The position numbers and the translations under genes were made by a program. A stretch of DNA of 64,000 nt, from assembly GCA_905221605.1 (NCBI GenBank), contig CAJNDS010002490.1:389001-453000 (forward strand). The letters run 5' to 3'. Positions 1-10,572 of this stretch are shown one piece after another. Numbering within the stretch: position 1 is the first letter of the stretch; each line of letters begins with the position of its first letter. Source of the DNA: Symbiodinium natans. Its lineage: Eukaryota > Sar > Dinophyceae > Suessiales > Symbiodiniaceae. The notes below the pieces were generated by a model. That model saw only the letters and a program-made list of their open reading frames with translations. It did not search any database and was not told where the DNA came from.

Positions 1-118
1 CAGGCTTGGGGCGGCTTGGGGATTGGGACGGTTTGGGGAGGCGATCTCGGAACTCGCCATGGGAGCACTTTCCCCCGCACCTACAGGCATCACGCTCGTG
101 CGGGGTGCCTCACGCATG
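1..118 (-). CDS. Exon-like open block running off the window edge
   Basis: Minus-strand reading is open for 39 codons from an ATG at 117-115 to the first base of the window (start MREAPRTSVMPVGAGESAPM). An AG (ACTAG) precedes it as a possible acceptor. Ala/Pro/Ser-rich, no recognised domain. It continues outside the window, so its end is unknown. It could be an initial or internal exon. Confidence 0.4.
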
Positions 119-324
119 CTAGTACGCAGCTGTGTTCGTGTGCAGGAACTTACACTAAGTTCGCGTAAGAAGCATACTGTATGACTTACTAAAGAAAACC
201 TAGTGTGGTAACTTAGTTTCAGCTCCTGAACAAGAACCCGGCTAAGGTCATGACCTCAGCATGTGCCACCTGTCGCAGTGTCGGCCTGCGGCCTTTCACA
301 GGCCAAGAAATCTAAGTTAGCGGC

Positions 325-374
325 GTTTTAGGGTTTAGGGTTTAGGGTTTAGGGTTTAGGGTTTAGGGTTTAGG
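325..374 (+). repeat. Telomere-like TTTAGGG tract
   Basis: About seven near-perfect TTTAGGG units. It separates two unique blocks. The block at 220-320 contains, on the minus strand, GGGTTCTTGTTC, which recurs in the block at 8717-8742. Confidence 0.95.
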
Positions 375-651
375 GCAAGGACCCAACAACTTCAGGGGAC
401 TGACTCCTAAACCCGAAACTTCTGGCGTAGGGCTTGGGATGATGTAGGCGTGCCTCGACATCTTTGTGATGGACGTCTTGCCATGCAGCTTAGGTTGTGT
501 AGTAGAGGCAGAACCATAAAGCCCATAAAGCCTAAACCCTGTAAACCCCCAAACCCTAAACCCTAAACGCTAAACCCGAAGCCCCAAACCCCAAACCTCA
601 AACGCTAAACCCTAAACCCGAAACCCTAAACCCTAGACCCTAGACCCTAGA

Positions 652-711
652 CCGGATCGTTGGGGAGTCAACTGGCGCGCCAGATGGCTGCGCTGCAGCG
701 CATTAGAAAGA
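652..711 (-). CDS. Exon-like block, unknown protein
   Basis: Open on minus after a TTCAAG acceptor. It reads SNALQRSHLARQLTPQRSG and then runs directly into CCCTAGA/CCCTAAA repeats (sense TTTAGGG, which offers a G|GT donor). Basic, helical composition. Function unknown; other frames of this short block are also partly open. Confidence 0.4.
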
Positions 712-932
712 CTTGAAAGGACTTGGCCTCTGAAGTTCCTCGTGTCCATAAGTGCGACTGTCGCGGTTAGGGCCCAGGAGTTTAGGCATAATGAGGGGGG
801 TTTCAGCACCCGGGGTTTAGGGTTTATAAGGCTTAGGGTCCTAAACCCGTAACCGCCATACCCCTAAACCCTAAGCCCTAAACCCTAAACCCTAAACCCT
901 AAACCCTAGACCATGCTTCGGGGAGGGCCGGA

Positions 933-1041
933 TTAGGGCTTGAAAATTGCGCAGAGCGCCCAAAGTGCTGAAGAAGCGCGGAGTGGGGTGCGGTGTCGCT
1001 TACGACGAACGAAGCCATCCAAAGGTGGAGCACGCAAGGTT
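933..1041 (-). CDS. Exon-like block ending in a stop, unknown protein
   Basis: Minus frame open after the acceptor CTGGTGTAG at 1044-1042. It includes GFVRRKRHRTPLRASSALW and ends IFKP-stop at 933. The plus strand over the same bases is also open (IAQSAQSAEEARSG), so the strand call rests mainly on agreement with neighbouring blocks and the acceptor. Confidence 0.35.
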
Positions 1042-1138
1042 CTACACCAGGATGGGCTATTGGGCCATCGAATCCCGATAATCAACCCTACGCATAAAAG
1101 GCCTGATGAAGGGTTTAGAGGGTATAATATAATCAACC

Positions 1139-1258
1139 CTATAAATGGCCTTTTGAAGCCCGTCCTGGCAGGCACAGTGCTCTTGTAGCCTCTGTGACAA
1201 AGATGTTGCGAGGTCTCCAGCAGAGCTGCTTCTCGAGTTTTGGGGGGTTGACGGTCAC
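1139..1258 (-). CDS. Terminal-exon candidate, 39 aa to stop
   Basis: Starts in phase 0 right after GTAGCAG and runs 39 codons (VTVNPPKLEKQLCWRPRNIF, then VTEATRALCLPGRASKGHL) to TAG at 1141-1139. Mixed composition with Trp, Cys and Lys looks coding rather than repeat-derived. The plus strand also has an ORF from the ATG at 1204 to the TGA at 1338 (MLRGLQQSCFSS), which is the competing reading. Confidence 0.45.
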   Translation of the reverse strand: MTVNPPKLEKQLCWRPRNIFVTEATRALCLPGRASKGHL

Positions 1259-2653
1259 CTGCTACTGCGGTAGATTTAGGAGCACAAAGCTATCAAGCAG
1301 AATTCCCAGTCAAGCCCAAATTTTGCTTCCGGAACTCTGAGAAAACACAAAAGTTCAGGGTTTCTCGAGGGCGTAGGGGTACAAGCCCAATCCCAAGGGG
1401 AGACGGAAAAGCCCACGACAATCAAATGTCCTCATGTCCTCATTATATCGGAAGGGCATTCAGGGTCTAGGTTAAACCCTAAGCCCTGCCATTGGATACA
1501 AGCTTTGAGCTCTCTTGAACCTTGAGCCCCTAAACCCTAAACCCTAAACCCTAAACCCTAAACCCTAAACCCTAAACCCTAAACCCTAAACCCTATAAAG
1601 TTTAAGTTAGGGGAGGCATGGCTCCGCCAGAGACCCCTTCCCTGCATCCTCCTCCTTTTTGCAGTTCCCCCCCCCATGGTCTCACTTCGGAGATCGAACG
1701 GCTTTACAGGGGAGGGGAGCCATGGAAGAAAAGCAAAAAAAAACACAAGTGGCGGCTGTAAGGCGCGAAGAGTTGCAAGGGTTTAGGGTTTAGGGTTTCG
1801 TGGCCCATGGCTGACGGTTTAAGTCCCGCTTCCAGGCTGGGGTGTACTGGACTTTGCCGAACCTTAAAATTACTGAATGGGCGAAGAGGTCCCAAACAGA
1901 ATTCTCGCTCGCTGAGGCCGTAAAGCAAGGACGTTTCCTCAACAAACGAAATCCTTTCTAAAACACGAAGGAAATCTATAATGACTGAAGCTTTGGTGTT
2001 TCAACGTGCTTCAACATGCTACCAACTACATAAAAACCATGAACATGGTTTCCACATGTGATGTTTCATTCAGAATTTCTGATGAAATAATCACCTGCGA
2101 TTATTCTTACATGTTGTTGCTCAAGATCTATGTTTTTTTGTTTTATCAAGATCTGGTGCAAGCCTTGAAAGCCAGACTGACCTAAACCCCCTAAACCTAA
2201 ACCCTAAACCCTAAACCCTACACCCTAAACCCTAAACCCCATAAACCCTAAACCGTAAACTGACGCCGGTCAGACGCCGAAGGCGTTGTGTGGTGACTCT
2301 GCACCCAAGGGCCTGGCGCATTCGAGGGCTTTGGGCCTTGCAAACCCTGCTAAACTTTAAGCCCTATACCCCTAAACCCTAAACCCCAAACCCTAAAACC
2401 CTGAATTCGGGGGAGGGCGGGGGGGCTTTACGTACCGACTTAGAGCGTTTGTTGGGTTACCCCGACACAGCACCAGCGACCTAACAGGGAACTAAAACGG
2501 CCCTACTGTATGCACATGTAGATACATATATATATATACATGTATACACACACACTTATTTATTCATGTCATTTACTGCTATCCGAAACGCAGGTTTATA
2601 CTCATCGATCATTGATCTAGATATGTCTATGTTATGTATGTAGAGATGCCCGG

Positions 2654-2815
2654 GGGTTTAGGGTTTAGGGTTTGGGGTTTTAGGGTTTAGGGTTTTAGGG
2701 TTTTAGGGTTTTAGGGTTTTAGGGTTTTAGGGTTTTAGGGTTTTAGGGTTTTAGGGTTTTAGGGTTTTAGGGTTTTAGGGTTTTAGGGTTTTAGGGTTCA
2801 GGGTTTAGGGTTTAG
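2654..2815 (+). repeat. TTTTAGGG (8-mer) variant array
   Basis: Around fifteen consecutive copies of the 8-mer TTTTAGGG, flanked by ordinary TTTAGGG units. TTTTAGGG is known as the Chlamydomonas telomere unit, but here it is embedded in 7-mer arrays, so local slippage or expansion of one variant is the likelier origin. Confidence 0.95.
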
Positions 2816-3529
2816 GGGTTCAGGTCTTCAAGAGACGGAGACTGTAGAGGGGAGGGGAGCCGAACCGACATTTCTTGTTGAACTGGCAGCTTTGGGATGC
2901 TTAGGGTCTAGGGATTCCCTGAAGGCTGCACCCTAAACCCTAAACCCTAAACCCCAAACCCTAAACCCTGGCCCTAAACCCTAGCCCTAAACCCTAAACC
3001 CTCGCCCTAAACCCTACTAAACAACCCTAAGCCCTAAACCCTAAGCACCTGTGGCTCATGAACACCGGCCTGACTCGTCCGGAGCCCTGCGCGTTGAGAA
3101 CTCGCGCCCCAAGTGGCTGCGGGGTTCCTGCCTGGGGTTTAGGGTTTAGGGTTTAGGGTTTAGGGTTTAGGGTTTAGGGTTTAGGGTTTGCAGATTGGGG
3201 TTTGGGCTTGGACTGAGGGATAGGGACTTAGGTTCAGTTCACTGTTTGAGGCATAAGCCTGCTGAAAAATGTTCCTAGGCAAGATCCTATTAATCCCCAA
3301 AGAAAGAACATAGGCCCTGGATTCTTGGGGTTTAGAGGTTTTAGGGTTTCGGGTTTAGGGTTTAGGGTATCCCAGGGTCCTATTTCGCTCATGGAACTAC
3401 GACAGCAAAGAGACGCCAATGCCCCTTCTTGAAAATTCTAATCTCAAGGGCTCAGAATGAGGGATTCAGGTTTAGGGTAAGAGACCTTCCTGAAGGGGTT
3501 TCTTGGAGTTTTTGGGGGCAAGAGAGAGA

Positions 3530-3655
3530 GCCTAGGTACTTACTTCTCCAATAACCAAGGAAAAGAAAGGTTAAACTTCATTCTTCCTACCCAAATACCA
3601 AAGCCAAAAACGCTTAAAGTTCAAGTCTGGGCTAAGTACGGGTAAGCCGTGGCTC
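3530..3655. mobile_element. MITE-like element, family 'ACTTCTCCAATAACCA', copy 1
   Basis: Shares ACTTACTTCTCC, AATAACCA, GGTTAAACTT and TTTAAAGTTCAA-type motifs, in the same order and spacing, with 50125-50232. Ends carry an imperfect inverted repeat (GGTACTTACTT against GGCTAAGTACGG). Two copies identify it as a short non-autonomous element; no transposase is encoded. Confidence 0.5.
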
Positions 3656-3703
3656 CCTTAAACCCTAAACCCTAAACCCTAAACCCTAAACCCTAAACCC
3701 CGA

Positions 3704-3786
3704 ACTCCCCTGCCTCCTGCTCCATCGCAGCGGGTTCCGGGGTTCTGGGCGCCTGGGCCTCGGCTGCGGCCTCCTCCCAGGTGTCA
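3704..3786 (-). CDS. Exon-like block, acidic Ala/Glu-rich
   Basis: After the acceptor GGGAAG the minus strand reads DTWEEAAAEAQAPRTPEPAA and MEQEAGEF without a stop, up to the CCCTAAA tract. The strongly acidic low-hydrophobic composition resembles the blocks at 5188-5242 and 8750-8822, which may belong to the same disordered or coiled-coil protein. Confidence 0.5.
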
Positions 3787-4019
3787 CTTCCCGAACCCAA
3801 AGGATCCAAGTAGCCCTAAACCCTAAACCCTAAACCCTAAACCCTAAACCCTAAACCTTAAACTCTAAACTCTAAACCCTAAACCCTAAACCCCTCAACC
3901 CTAAACCCTAAACCCCAACAACTAAACTAAGGTCTATCCTAGGGCCTTGGACCCCTGAAGTACCTATCGGTCTACCTGTCTACCACATATGGGGTAAATA
4001 CCGCTCCCTTCTGGAGTCC

Positions 4020-4125
4020 TTGGAGGTTCATGGTACTTATGAACCAATTGTAACTGTACTTACAACCCCCTTGTGTGCCTCTTAAGTGCAGCTATAATTG
4101 GTGAATATGTACCATGAACCTCCAA
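4020..4125. mobile_element. MITE family A (TTGGAGGTTCATGGTAC termini), copy 1
   Basis: Perfect terminal inverted repeats TTGGAGGTTCATGGTAC / GTACCATGAACCTCCAA enclose a subterminal inverted repeat (ACCAATTGTAACTGTACTTA against AGCTATAATTGGTGAATA). Length about 106 bp. Three more copies lie at 17250, 49027 and 52326, two of them interrupted by telomere-like tracts. Confidence 0.85.
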
Positions 4126-4817
4126 TTCCCTGTGATCATGCGGGCCCTTATACGTAGAGGGTACGTATCTCAAAACAGGAGTGACCCAAGAGTAACCTAG
4201 GAATGAAAAGGGTATCCTGTGTAAAAGGGGCTGAGAAGGGAGCCTGAACCCTAAAACAGAGAAAAATAAGGGCCTACTCTGGGTCCTAGTTTGTAATTGA
4301 GAGGACTGACCAGGCGGCTACTTCCTTGAAGGGCCTGTGGCCAGGGTTTTGGGTTAAGTGCAGGGAAGCTCTCACTAAACCCTAAACCTTAAACCTTAAA
4401 CCCTAGACCCTAAGCCCTAAGGCCTAAAACCCTAAACCCTATACACCCTACACCACTACACCCTACACGCCACACCCCAAACCCTAAACCCTGGCTCTGC
4501 GAGAAATAATTAATCGAAGAGGGACCTGACATATCCTAATTTTTCGCCCATTTTGTGAGCTTCCCCCCCCCCCCCCCCAAAAAAAAAAAAGAGGGGGCTT
4601 AGGGGTTTAGTGTTTAATTGGTTTGATTAGTTTAATTAGGGTTTGGCGTTTAGCGTCTCTTTGCTCATGCCCTCAAACATAGCAAAACTCACCTACAAAG
4701 CCCCTAAGCCACTGGCCAACACAATAACAAATAAACCCGACAAACGCTAAGCGTTAAGCCCCCAAAGCCCCCAAAGCCCAAAAGCCCCAAAAGCCCTACA
4801 CCGGCCCAGACCATGCT

Positions 4818-5016
4818 TTACAAGTCGGGTCTCTTCATCAGGGTGTTCTCATGGAAATACGTTGAAATACGGGCTGTTGTACTCGGCAATGACTCGACAG
4901 TCTCGATGTGCGGCGCCATCTTCTTGCTCGGCTGGAAGCCCTTCTCCATGGCATCCTTCGCGAAGGGCTGCTTGATGAGGAGAGCTGTCGCCCGTTCTCG
5001 TCCCCTTACCGAGCTC
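4818..5016 (-). CDS. Terminal-exon candidate, 65 aa to stop, unknown protein
   Basis: The acceptor GCAATAG lies at 5017-5019, followed by one base and 65 codons to TAA at 4820-4818. Fragments: LLIKQPFAKDAMEKGFQPSK, KMAPHIETVESLPSTTARIS, TYFHENTLMKRPDL. This is one of the most protein-like stretches of the window (balanced, Lys/Met/Phe-containing, ends in an ordinary C-terminus). The plus-strand ATG ORF covering it (MLYKSGLFIRVFSW) is probably its shadow. No family recognised. Confidence 0.6.
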
Positions 5017-5187
5017 CTATTGCAGCCACACTCTGGTGCATATGAAAAACCGTAAAACCCTAAACCCTGAACCCTAAAACCCTACACCAAACCGCAAACC
5101 CCCAACCCCAAACCCCAACCCCAAAGCCTCAACCCTAAACCCTAAACCCTAAACCCTAAAGACTCAACCCTAAACTCTAACCCTCAA

Positions 5188-5242
5188 CCCCCGAAAGCGC
5201 CTGGGCATCGGCCTCAGCAGCAACGGCCTCAGCCTCCTGGGC
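5188..5242 (-). CDS. Exon-like block, Ala/Glu-rich
   Basis: The acceptor AGACAG is followed by AQEAEAVAAEADAQALSG in phase 0. It abuts a TTTAGGG array on its upstream side (5243-5430). Short and low complexity, so only compositional support. Confidence 0.45.
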
Positions 5243-5247
5243 CTGTC

Positions 5248-5430
5248 TAGGGTTTAGGGTTTAGGGTTTAGGGTCTAGGGTCTAGGGTCTAGGGTCTAGG
5301 GTCTAGGGTCTAGGATTTAGGGTTTAGGGTTTAGGGTCTGGGGTTTAGGGGTTTAGGGGTTTAGGGGTTAGGGTTTAGGGTTTAGGGTTTAGGGTTTAGG
5401 GTTTAGGGTTTAGGGTTTAGGGTTTAGGGT
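5248..5430 (+). repeat. Telomere-like array with a TCTAGGG sub-block
   Basis: TTTAGGG units, then about seven identical TCTAGGG units (5270-5320), then GGTTTAGGGG and again TTTAGGG units. The homogeneous variant block inside a longer tract indicates tandem expansion after seeding. Confidence 0.95.
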
Positions 5431-6025
5431 TTTGGGGGGATGAGCTTATTTTGGGGTTAAGGGTTTAGGGTACCCCTTAAGATACCCTGAATACCTCATT
5501 CAGGCACACTGAGGCCCTTTGTAGGGGTACTTGCAGGGTCCAGTTAGGTCTTGGGGGCTAGGGACCTTTAGGGTTCATAGGGTTCATAGGGTTCATAGGG
5601 TTCATAGGGTTTGGGGCTATAGGATTGGGGATTGAAGGCTTAGGTTAACGATTTGGGGCTAGGAGGTTTGTGATGGTTTGTGGGTTTCGAGTACATAGGG
5701 GCTTGCGATTAGTAACGACGATACACAGCCCCACGAGCTTAGACATGTTTTGGGGGCTTATTGCTGAGCATTTCCGGACTTACGATGTAAGGAAGGAGGC
5801 GGAGTAGGGGCCGGCAACCCCAAATCCCTGCAGTCTTCCAAAGACCGAGAAGAACCCGAAACCCCGAAAGAATCCACAAACCCTAAAACGCTCTAAACCC
5901 CAAACCTGCAAACTTTAAACCCTAGACTCTACAATTCTCAAACAGCCTTGCAAACCCTGAACCCTACGGACGTATCGAACCGGAAACCTGAACCATGTAT
6001 ATAAATATAAATATAAATAAAAAAG

Positions 6026-6060
<35 letters not shown>

Positions 6061-6103
6061 TCACTTTGAACCCTAAATCCTAAACCCTAAGCCCTAAACC
6101 CAT
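5431..6103. other. No gene seen; repeats and microsatellite
   Basis: Contains a 9-bp tandem repeat TAGGGTTCA near 5570-5600, degenerate CCCTAAA units, and an AT-rich then (TG)n microsatellite at 5998-6061. Nothing coding can be supported. Confidence 0.6.
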
Positions 6104-6150
6104 GTGCGCTCCTCTGCGAGGTCAAGGAGCCGCCTCTCTTCGCTCCGCGT
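6104..6150 (-). CDS. Mini-exon candidate
   Basis: After CTGCCCCCAG the minus strand reads TRSEERRLLDLAEERTW, charged and helical. The downstream donor is not obvious (repeat follows). Support is composition plus the pyrimidine-rich acceptor. Confidence 0.35.
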
Positions 6151-6287
6151 CTGGGGGCAGCCGCGGTTTTTGGGGGCTTCCAGGTCAGTTAGGGTCTTGG
6201 GGTTTAGGGTTTAGGGTGGTTTAGGGTTTCGGGTTTCGGGTTTAGGGTTTGTGCGGCTTTGCAGGGTTAAGGGTGTGTTTTATGTGT

Positions 6288-6560
6288 CTAAGTCTGCACT
6301 TTAGCACGAAGATGCCTGCTGGAAGCAGGGGATACAAGAACACTGGGAAGTTGATTGCTCCCCAAGCAGTCCTTCCACGCGGGTGGGCGTGCCAGTCTAG
6401 CCACGAACAGCCTGTGCTCGGGCATGAAGAGCAGGAACGTGAACGGCAGATTCTGCCAGCCACCACAGTCTCTTCTGCCCAGCGATCCACCGCCCGTTTT
6501 GGTAAGATTCGATGCATGCTCAGCTTCGTCAAAGCTCACGCTGGAAGCACGCTCTTATAG
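6288..6560 (-). CDS. Unique block open on both strands, undecided
   Basis: This 270-bp non-repetitive block is open in several frames. On minus it includes GRRDCGGWQNLPFTFLLF and MPEHRLFVARLARPPAW; on plus it includes KNTGKLIAPQAVLPRGWA. I favour minus because of the neighbouring signal. No domain recognised; it may be an exon or a decayed fragment. Confidence 0.3.
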
Positions 6561-6699
6561 GTTGCCACTGTTTTCGGCTTCAAGCTTACGCTAGCTTCAG
6601 GCATATGGTATTTAGGTGGGTGCAGGGGGAAATCCCTTATAGGCTTTAGGTTTATGGGTAGTAGGGGCTTGTGACTGCACCAGCCACTCAAACCCTCGA

Positions 6700-7310
6700 C
6701 CCTATGGGGCGTTAGCCCTCCTTGGAAGCCCTGACCAGCACGGCATTACTTCATAGCATTACTTCATGCTCATACGCTCTGGCCATTCTGCCAGCAGTTG
6801 CCGCGTGACTACAGGACTTGTTTCTATAGTCCGATGCCCTTGCGGGTAGTTGGTTCTATTTGGTTCTGAACATCGACCAAACTCAGCTGCCCCGTCGTCA
6901 GCAGGTGGTTCGGGGCGTCGCTCGCCTTCATTGCATCTGCCTTCGCCAGCGGGCCCACCCCACCATCTTCCAATGAGGAGCCCAGCTCACCATCGATCTG
7001 GTTTCATGAAGATCTCGGACGATGATGGCGAGCTCCAGCATACCTGAGCTCATTCATGTCATTTCCTGCCTCCAAAGCAGAATGAAAGCACTCAAGGTTC
7101 AGCGTTGCCTTCTCTGTTTGCGCCAGCATAGACGTGAAAGATGACCATTTCTCCACAACGGCCAAACCGACACGCCCCAAATCCATGATGGATGTTCCGA
7201 CAAATCTGAGTGGATGCAGCAGGCGCGGCTCATGCGATACTGCTTGCCCTGGGGGGGGTGCTCCCTCAGGATGCCGTCGTACTAACTGTTCGCGTCCGTC
7301 ACGGACCACT
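6700..7310 (-). CDS. Longest repeat-free block in the first 10 kb, hypothetical exon(s)
   Basis: About 600 bp without telomere repeats. A minus ORF from ATG 7309 to stop 7004 includes DLGRVGLAVVEKWSSFTSML and NLECFHSALEAGNDMNEL. A second minus frame at 7043-6930 reads MLELAIIVRDLHETRSMVSW. The two could be adjoining exons or a frameshifted remnant. No family recognised. Confidence 0.35.
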
Positions 7311-7946
7311 GGTCAAATTTTGAGGTTTTAGGGCTAAGGTTTAGGGCTGTACACCTCCAAACCCTAACAGCATCCAAACCACTCTAACCTAAAGCTGAGA
7401 AGCCGACGACTAAAAACCCTGAAGACCTGAATGAACCCCAAGACCCGAAACCCAAAACCCTAAACCAACCGCTCAAAGCCCTAAGACCCGCAAACAAGAA
7501 CTCTAAACCCTAGAACCCTAATAATTTGGGACATTCGGGCCCCACAACCCTCGGACCCTAGAACCCTAGGAATCTAGAACTGCAAAACCCTAATATTTTC
7601 GGACGTTGGGACCCTGCAACCCTTGGACCCTGGGACCCTCGGACCCTGACCCTAGGAACCTAATCCCGAACTCTAGAACCCTAAACCCTGCGACCTCGAA
7701 CCAGAGCCCTAAACCCTAGAACCCTAGCACCCTAAACCCCCTAAAATCCTAAACCCTAAACCAAAAACCCTACTTCCTAAACACGAAAATCTAAAACCCT
7801 AATCCAAAAGCCCTAAACCCTACACCCTAAACCCTGGCCCTAAACCCTAAACCCTAAAACCCTAAACCCTAGCCCTAAACCCTAAACCCTAAAATCCCAA
7901 ACCCTAAGATCCTATAGCAAATGCCCTCCTGAGACTCGCACCTCAC

Positions 7947-7974
7947 CCAAGGAGCGCCGGAGCTCGCGGATCTC
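7947..7974 (-). CDS. Mini-exon with GT donor
   Basis: Reads EIRELRRSLG after CTGGAG, followed by a good donor (G|GTGAGG). Coiled-coil-like. The upstream limit is uncertain because the TTTAGGG tract begins a dozen bases further on. Confidence 0.45.
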
Positions 7975-8749
7975 CTCCAGAACAGTTTAGGGTTTAGGGT
8001 TTAGGGTTTAGCGTTTAGGGTTCTTGTAGAGACAGTGCTACAAGGCCCAGGGCTTGCGACCTGTTTTGACCGTGTTCTATAGGCGCCGCAGCCTGCTGCC
8101 ATAGGCCTCAGCCTCAACAACGCTTATCACCACGCGCCAGCACAGGGCACATTAACTGCTTGGGAGGCCGTTCGCCAAAACCAACCAGTCACAGCGCGAC
8201 CCTCCTTCCGCAAAACGGGCTTAGGGCTTGGGGCTTGGAGTGGTTTAGGGTTTAACTATACCCCCAGTAACCTGACATTAAAACGGGCACTCGGGGTCTA
8301 GGGATCATTGCTCACAAAAAAGAGTTATATGAAAAGGGAAACCCCAAGCCCAAAATGGGGAAAAATAGTACTGCTGGGCATCTGGGGAACCTTCCAAAAG
8401 ATCAAGGGCTTTGGGCTTCAGGATTGAGTTTAGGGTTTAGGGTTTAAGGTTTAGGGTTTTAGGGTTTTAGGGTTTAGGGTTTAGGGTTCAGGGTTTAGGG
8501 TTTAGGGTTTAGGGTCTAGGGTTTATCGAAATCTGGGCTTGCGCCCGACGCCATGGATGCTCGTAGAGGCTTGCGGCTTTTCCTAGGATGGCCTTTAAAA
8601 CCCTCTGAGAAAAAAACAACTGAATATGATCCTCCTAAACCCGATAATAAGGCGAAAATAGAAAATGTCCCAAGAAGGTTACCTATAGTAGCCCTAAACC
8701 CGAAACCCTAAACCCTTGTCAGCTCCCGAACAAGAACCCGGCGAGTTTC

Positions 8750-8822
8750 CTAAGAGCTCGGCGCCTCTTCCTTTTTAACGATCTCGGCTTCGATCGCCCG
8801 AGCCTTCGCGGCCTGGCTTTCG
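8750..8822 (-). CDS. Exon-like block with stop, charged helix
   Basis: After GTGAG the minus frame reads SESQAAKARAIEAEIVKKEE, then APSS and TAG at 8752-8750. Immediately downstream, CTCTTAG is followed by ETRRVLVRELTR, whose DNA (GGGTTCTTGTTC) is shared with 228-240. A terminal exon, or an exon whose donor I failed to see, fits. Confidence 0.45.
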
Positions 8823-8961
8823 CTCACCCTAAACCCCAAACACCAAACCCTAAACCCCAAACCCTAAACCCCAAACCCTCAACCCCACATCCTAAACCCC
8901 AAACCCTGAACCCTAAACCCCAAACCCTAAACCCCAAACCCCAAGGAGCCCCAAGCTTTAC

Positions 8962-9016
8962 TCCAAACAGTCGCGGCGGCCTCTTTCAGGGCCAGCTGCC
9001 GCGTCTGCGCCGCACC
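8962..9016 (-). CDS. Mini-exon candidate, helical
   Basis: The acceptor ATGTGCAG is followed by AAQTRQLALKEAAATVW, then donor GTAAAGC. Both splice sites are present and the composition is typical of an alpha-helical or coiled-coil segment. Confidence 0.5.
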
Positions 9017-9846
9017 CTGCACATTGGAGTTGGTTTAGGGTTTAGGGTTTCGGGTTTAGGGTTTAGGGTTTGGGGTTTAGGGTTTAGGGGTTTAGGGTCT
9101 TGGGGTTTCCGAAAGTAGGAGTACTCTGTCTGGCGGTCCCTAGAATGAAGGTTCTAGCATTTGGGTGTGCACAGGGGGTACCGCCCTCATTTTCGGAAAT
9201 GCGCATGTGCAATACTGAGAGACTGTAAACACTGGCTAATCGCCCTAAACCCTAAACCCTAAACCCTAAACCCTAAGTTCTTTTCAGCTATCGTTAGAGG
9301 CAAGTACTATGGGTCTAGATCGGCAGGTCTGGTATAAAACAGGATGGGCTCCCAATCCCGGGTTTAGGGTTTAGGCGGGTTTAGGGTTTAGGGTGTAGGG
9401 TTTAGGGTTTAGGGTTTAGGGTTTAGGGTTTAGGGTTTAGGGTTTAGGGCTTCTTCAGTTTCACTGACGGGTGAACCTCCGAAGCCTCCTTGTCTGCACT
9501 TGAAGAGGGGGTCTAGATGAGCTTCAGGGTTTGTCTTATGGGGCTTATGGGTTGTTGAAGCTGTGAGGGCTTGTAGGGTTCGTAGGGTTGAGGCTTTTGA
9601 GTCTGAGTTTTGTAGTGTTTATAAGGCTCATCGGATTTATGATTCTGTCAGCGTGGCTTTAGCATCCCCCCCCCCACCCCACCCCGCAAACCTGCCCCTG
9701 AAGCGATAACATCATCGGGAATACAAAAGAATCTGAGTTTCCTCGTAAGGTTTAGGAGATATTAAACCCTAAACCCTAAGCCCTAAACCCTAAAGGAGAT
9801 CTTCCTGAAGGGGCTTCGGATGTTTCTGGGGGAACTTAAAAGAAAC

Positions 9847-9923
9847 TCCCGGGCAGCCTCGAGGTATCCGCTGGCGGCCTCGAGGTATCCGCTGGCGGCC
9901 TCTACCCGGGACTTGACGAACTC
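9847..9923 (-). CDS. Exon with internal 21-bp tandem duplication
   Basis: After GGAGCCACAG the frame reads EFVKSRVEAASGYLEAASGY and LEAARE, then donor GTTTCT. The heptapeptide EAASGYL is present twice because 21 bp (9857-9898) is tandemly duplicated in frame, which itself favours coding. Unknown protein. Confidence 0.55.
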
Positions 9924-10106
9924 CTGTGGCTCCAAACCCTAAACCCTAAACCCTACACCCTAAAGCCTAAACCAAAGAACATGTCACAAAGTGGGGGTGT
10001 AGAATCAGGGCTTTCGGATTTTGAGGTTTGCTTTCGTGGCCGGGCTTCAGGGTTTGAGGGACGGCTTGATGTAGGGGTTTGAAGAATTAGAATGAGTTTT
10101 TTTGGA

Positions 10107-10172
10107 GGTTATTATACTCAAATTAAACAGGGACCATAAGGGAATACTATCAGTAATTATTCCGACCCCTAT
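10107..10172 (+). mobile_element. MITE family D (ATTCCGACCCCT terminus), copy
   Basis: Contains GGGACCATAAGGGAATAC followed by ATTATTCCGACCCCTAT, the 3' half of an element recurring at 24805, 37549, 41431, 47965, 55700 (reverse) and 60892. Full copies begin GGGGCCTTAATAATT. Confidence 0.6.
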
Positions 10173-10287
10173 GTGAAGTGTGTATCAGACGTCCTGCGGG
10201 CTTGCCGCCCCTCGCCGGCTGGAGCCGTTGATTGCCGCGGCACGCCACAAGGCCAAGTTCTCTTCTCTCCTGCCCAAGGGCGGTTGA

Positions 10288-10378
10288 GTAGGGTTTAGGG
10301 TTTAGGGTTTAGGGTTTAGGGTTTAGGGTTTAGGGTTTAGGGTTTAGGGTTTAGGGTTTAGGGTTTAGGGTTTAGGGT
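10288..10378 (+). repeat. Telomere-like TTTAGGG array
   Basis: Thirteen near-perfect TTTAGGG units. The preceding block 10195-10280 is open on both strands (plus: LEPLIAAARHKAKFSSLLPK; minus: QERRELGLVACRGNQRLQ), so its strand is undecided. Confidence 0.95.
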
Positions 10379-10483
10379 TGCAACTAAATGGCTGAGATGT
10401 GAGGGGGCTCGGGCTTAAGATTAAGGTTTGAACGCCGGTTCATTCCTTAGGCATTGAGAAGTTACAACCTTGTAACCCTACCT

Positions 10484-10572
10484 CGGAGTAGACCCTGGAA
10501 AAAAGACATATACTTCTTAGGTAGAAGTAGCTAAAATAGGATCCCAGAACCAACACAAAAGTATAGTACTCC
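10484..10572. mobile_element. MITE family C (TGGAGTAGACCCTGGAAAA termini), copy 1
   Basis: Begins CGGAGTAGACCCTGG, has an internal stem TACTTCTTAGGTAGAAGTA and ends GTATAGTACTCCAAAACCC. The termini are inverted repeats (GGAGTA/TACTCC). No coding capacity. Confidence 0.8.

Larger units (their letters stand above)
1260..3703. other. Intronic or intergenic stretch of repeats
   Basis: Holds telomere-like tracts (1529-1596, 2181-2250, 2340-2405, 2654-2815, 2930-3050, 3134-3188), an AT/CA microsatellite near 2519-2552 and an inverted-repeat element at 3530-3655. The block 3050-3133 is open on both strands (minus: NPAATWGASSQRAG), weak evidence for a further exon. No gene can be supported otherwise. 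Confidence 0.6.
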
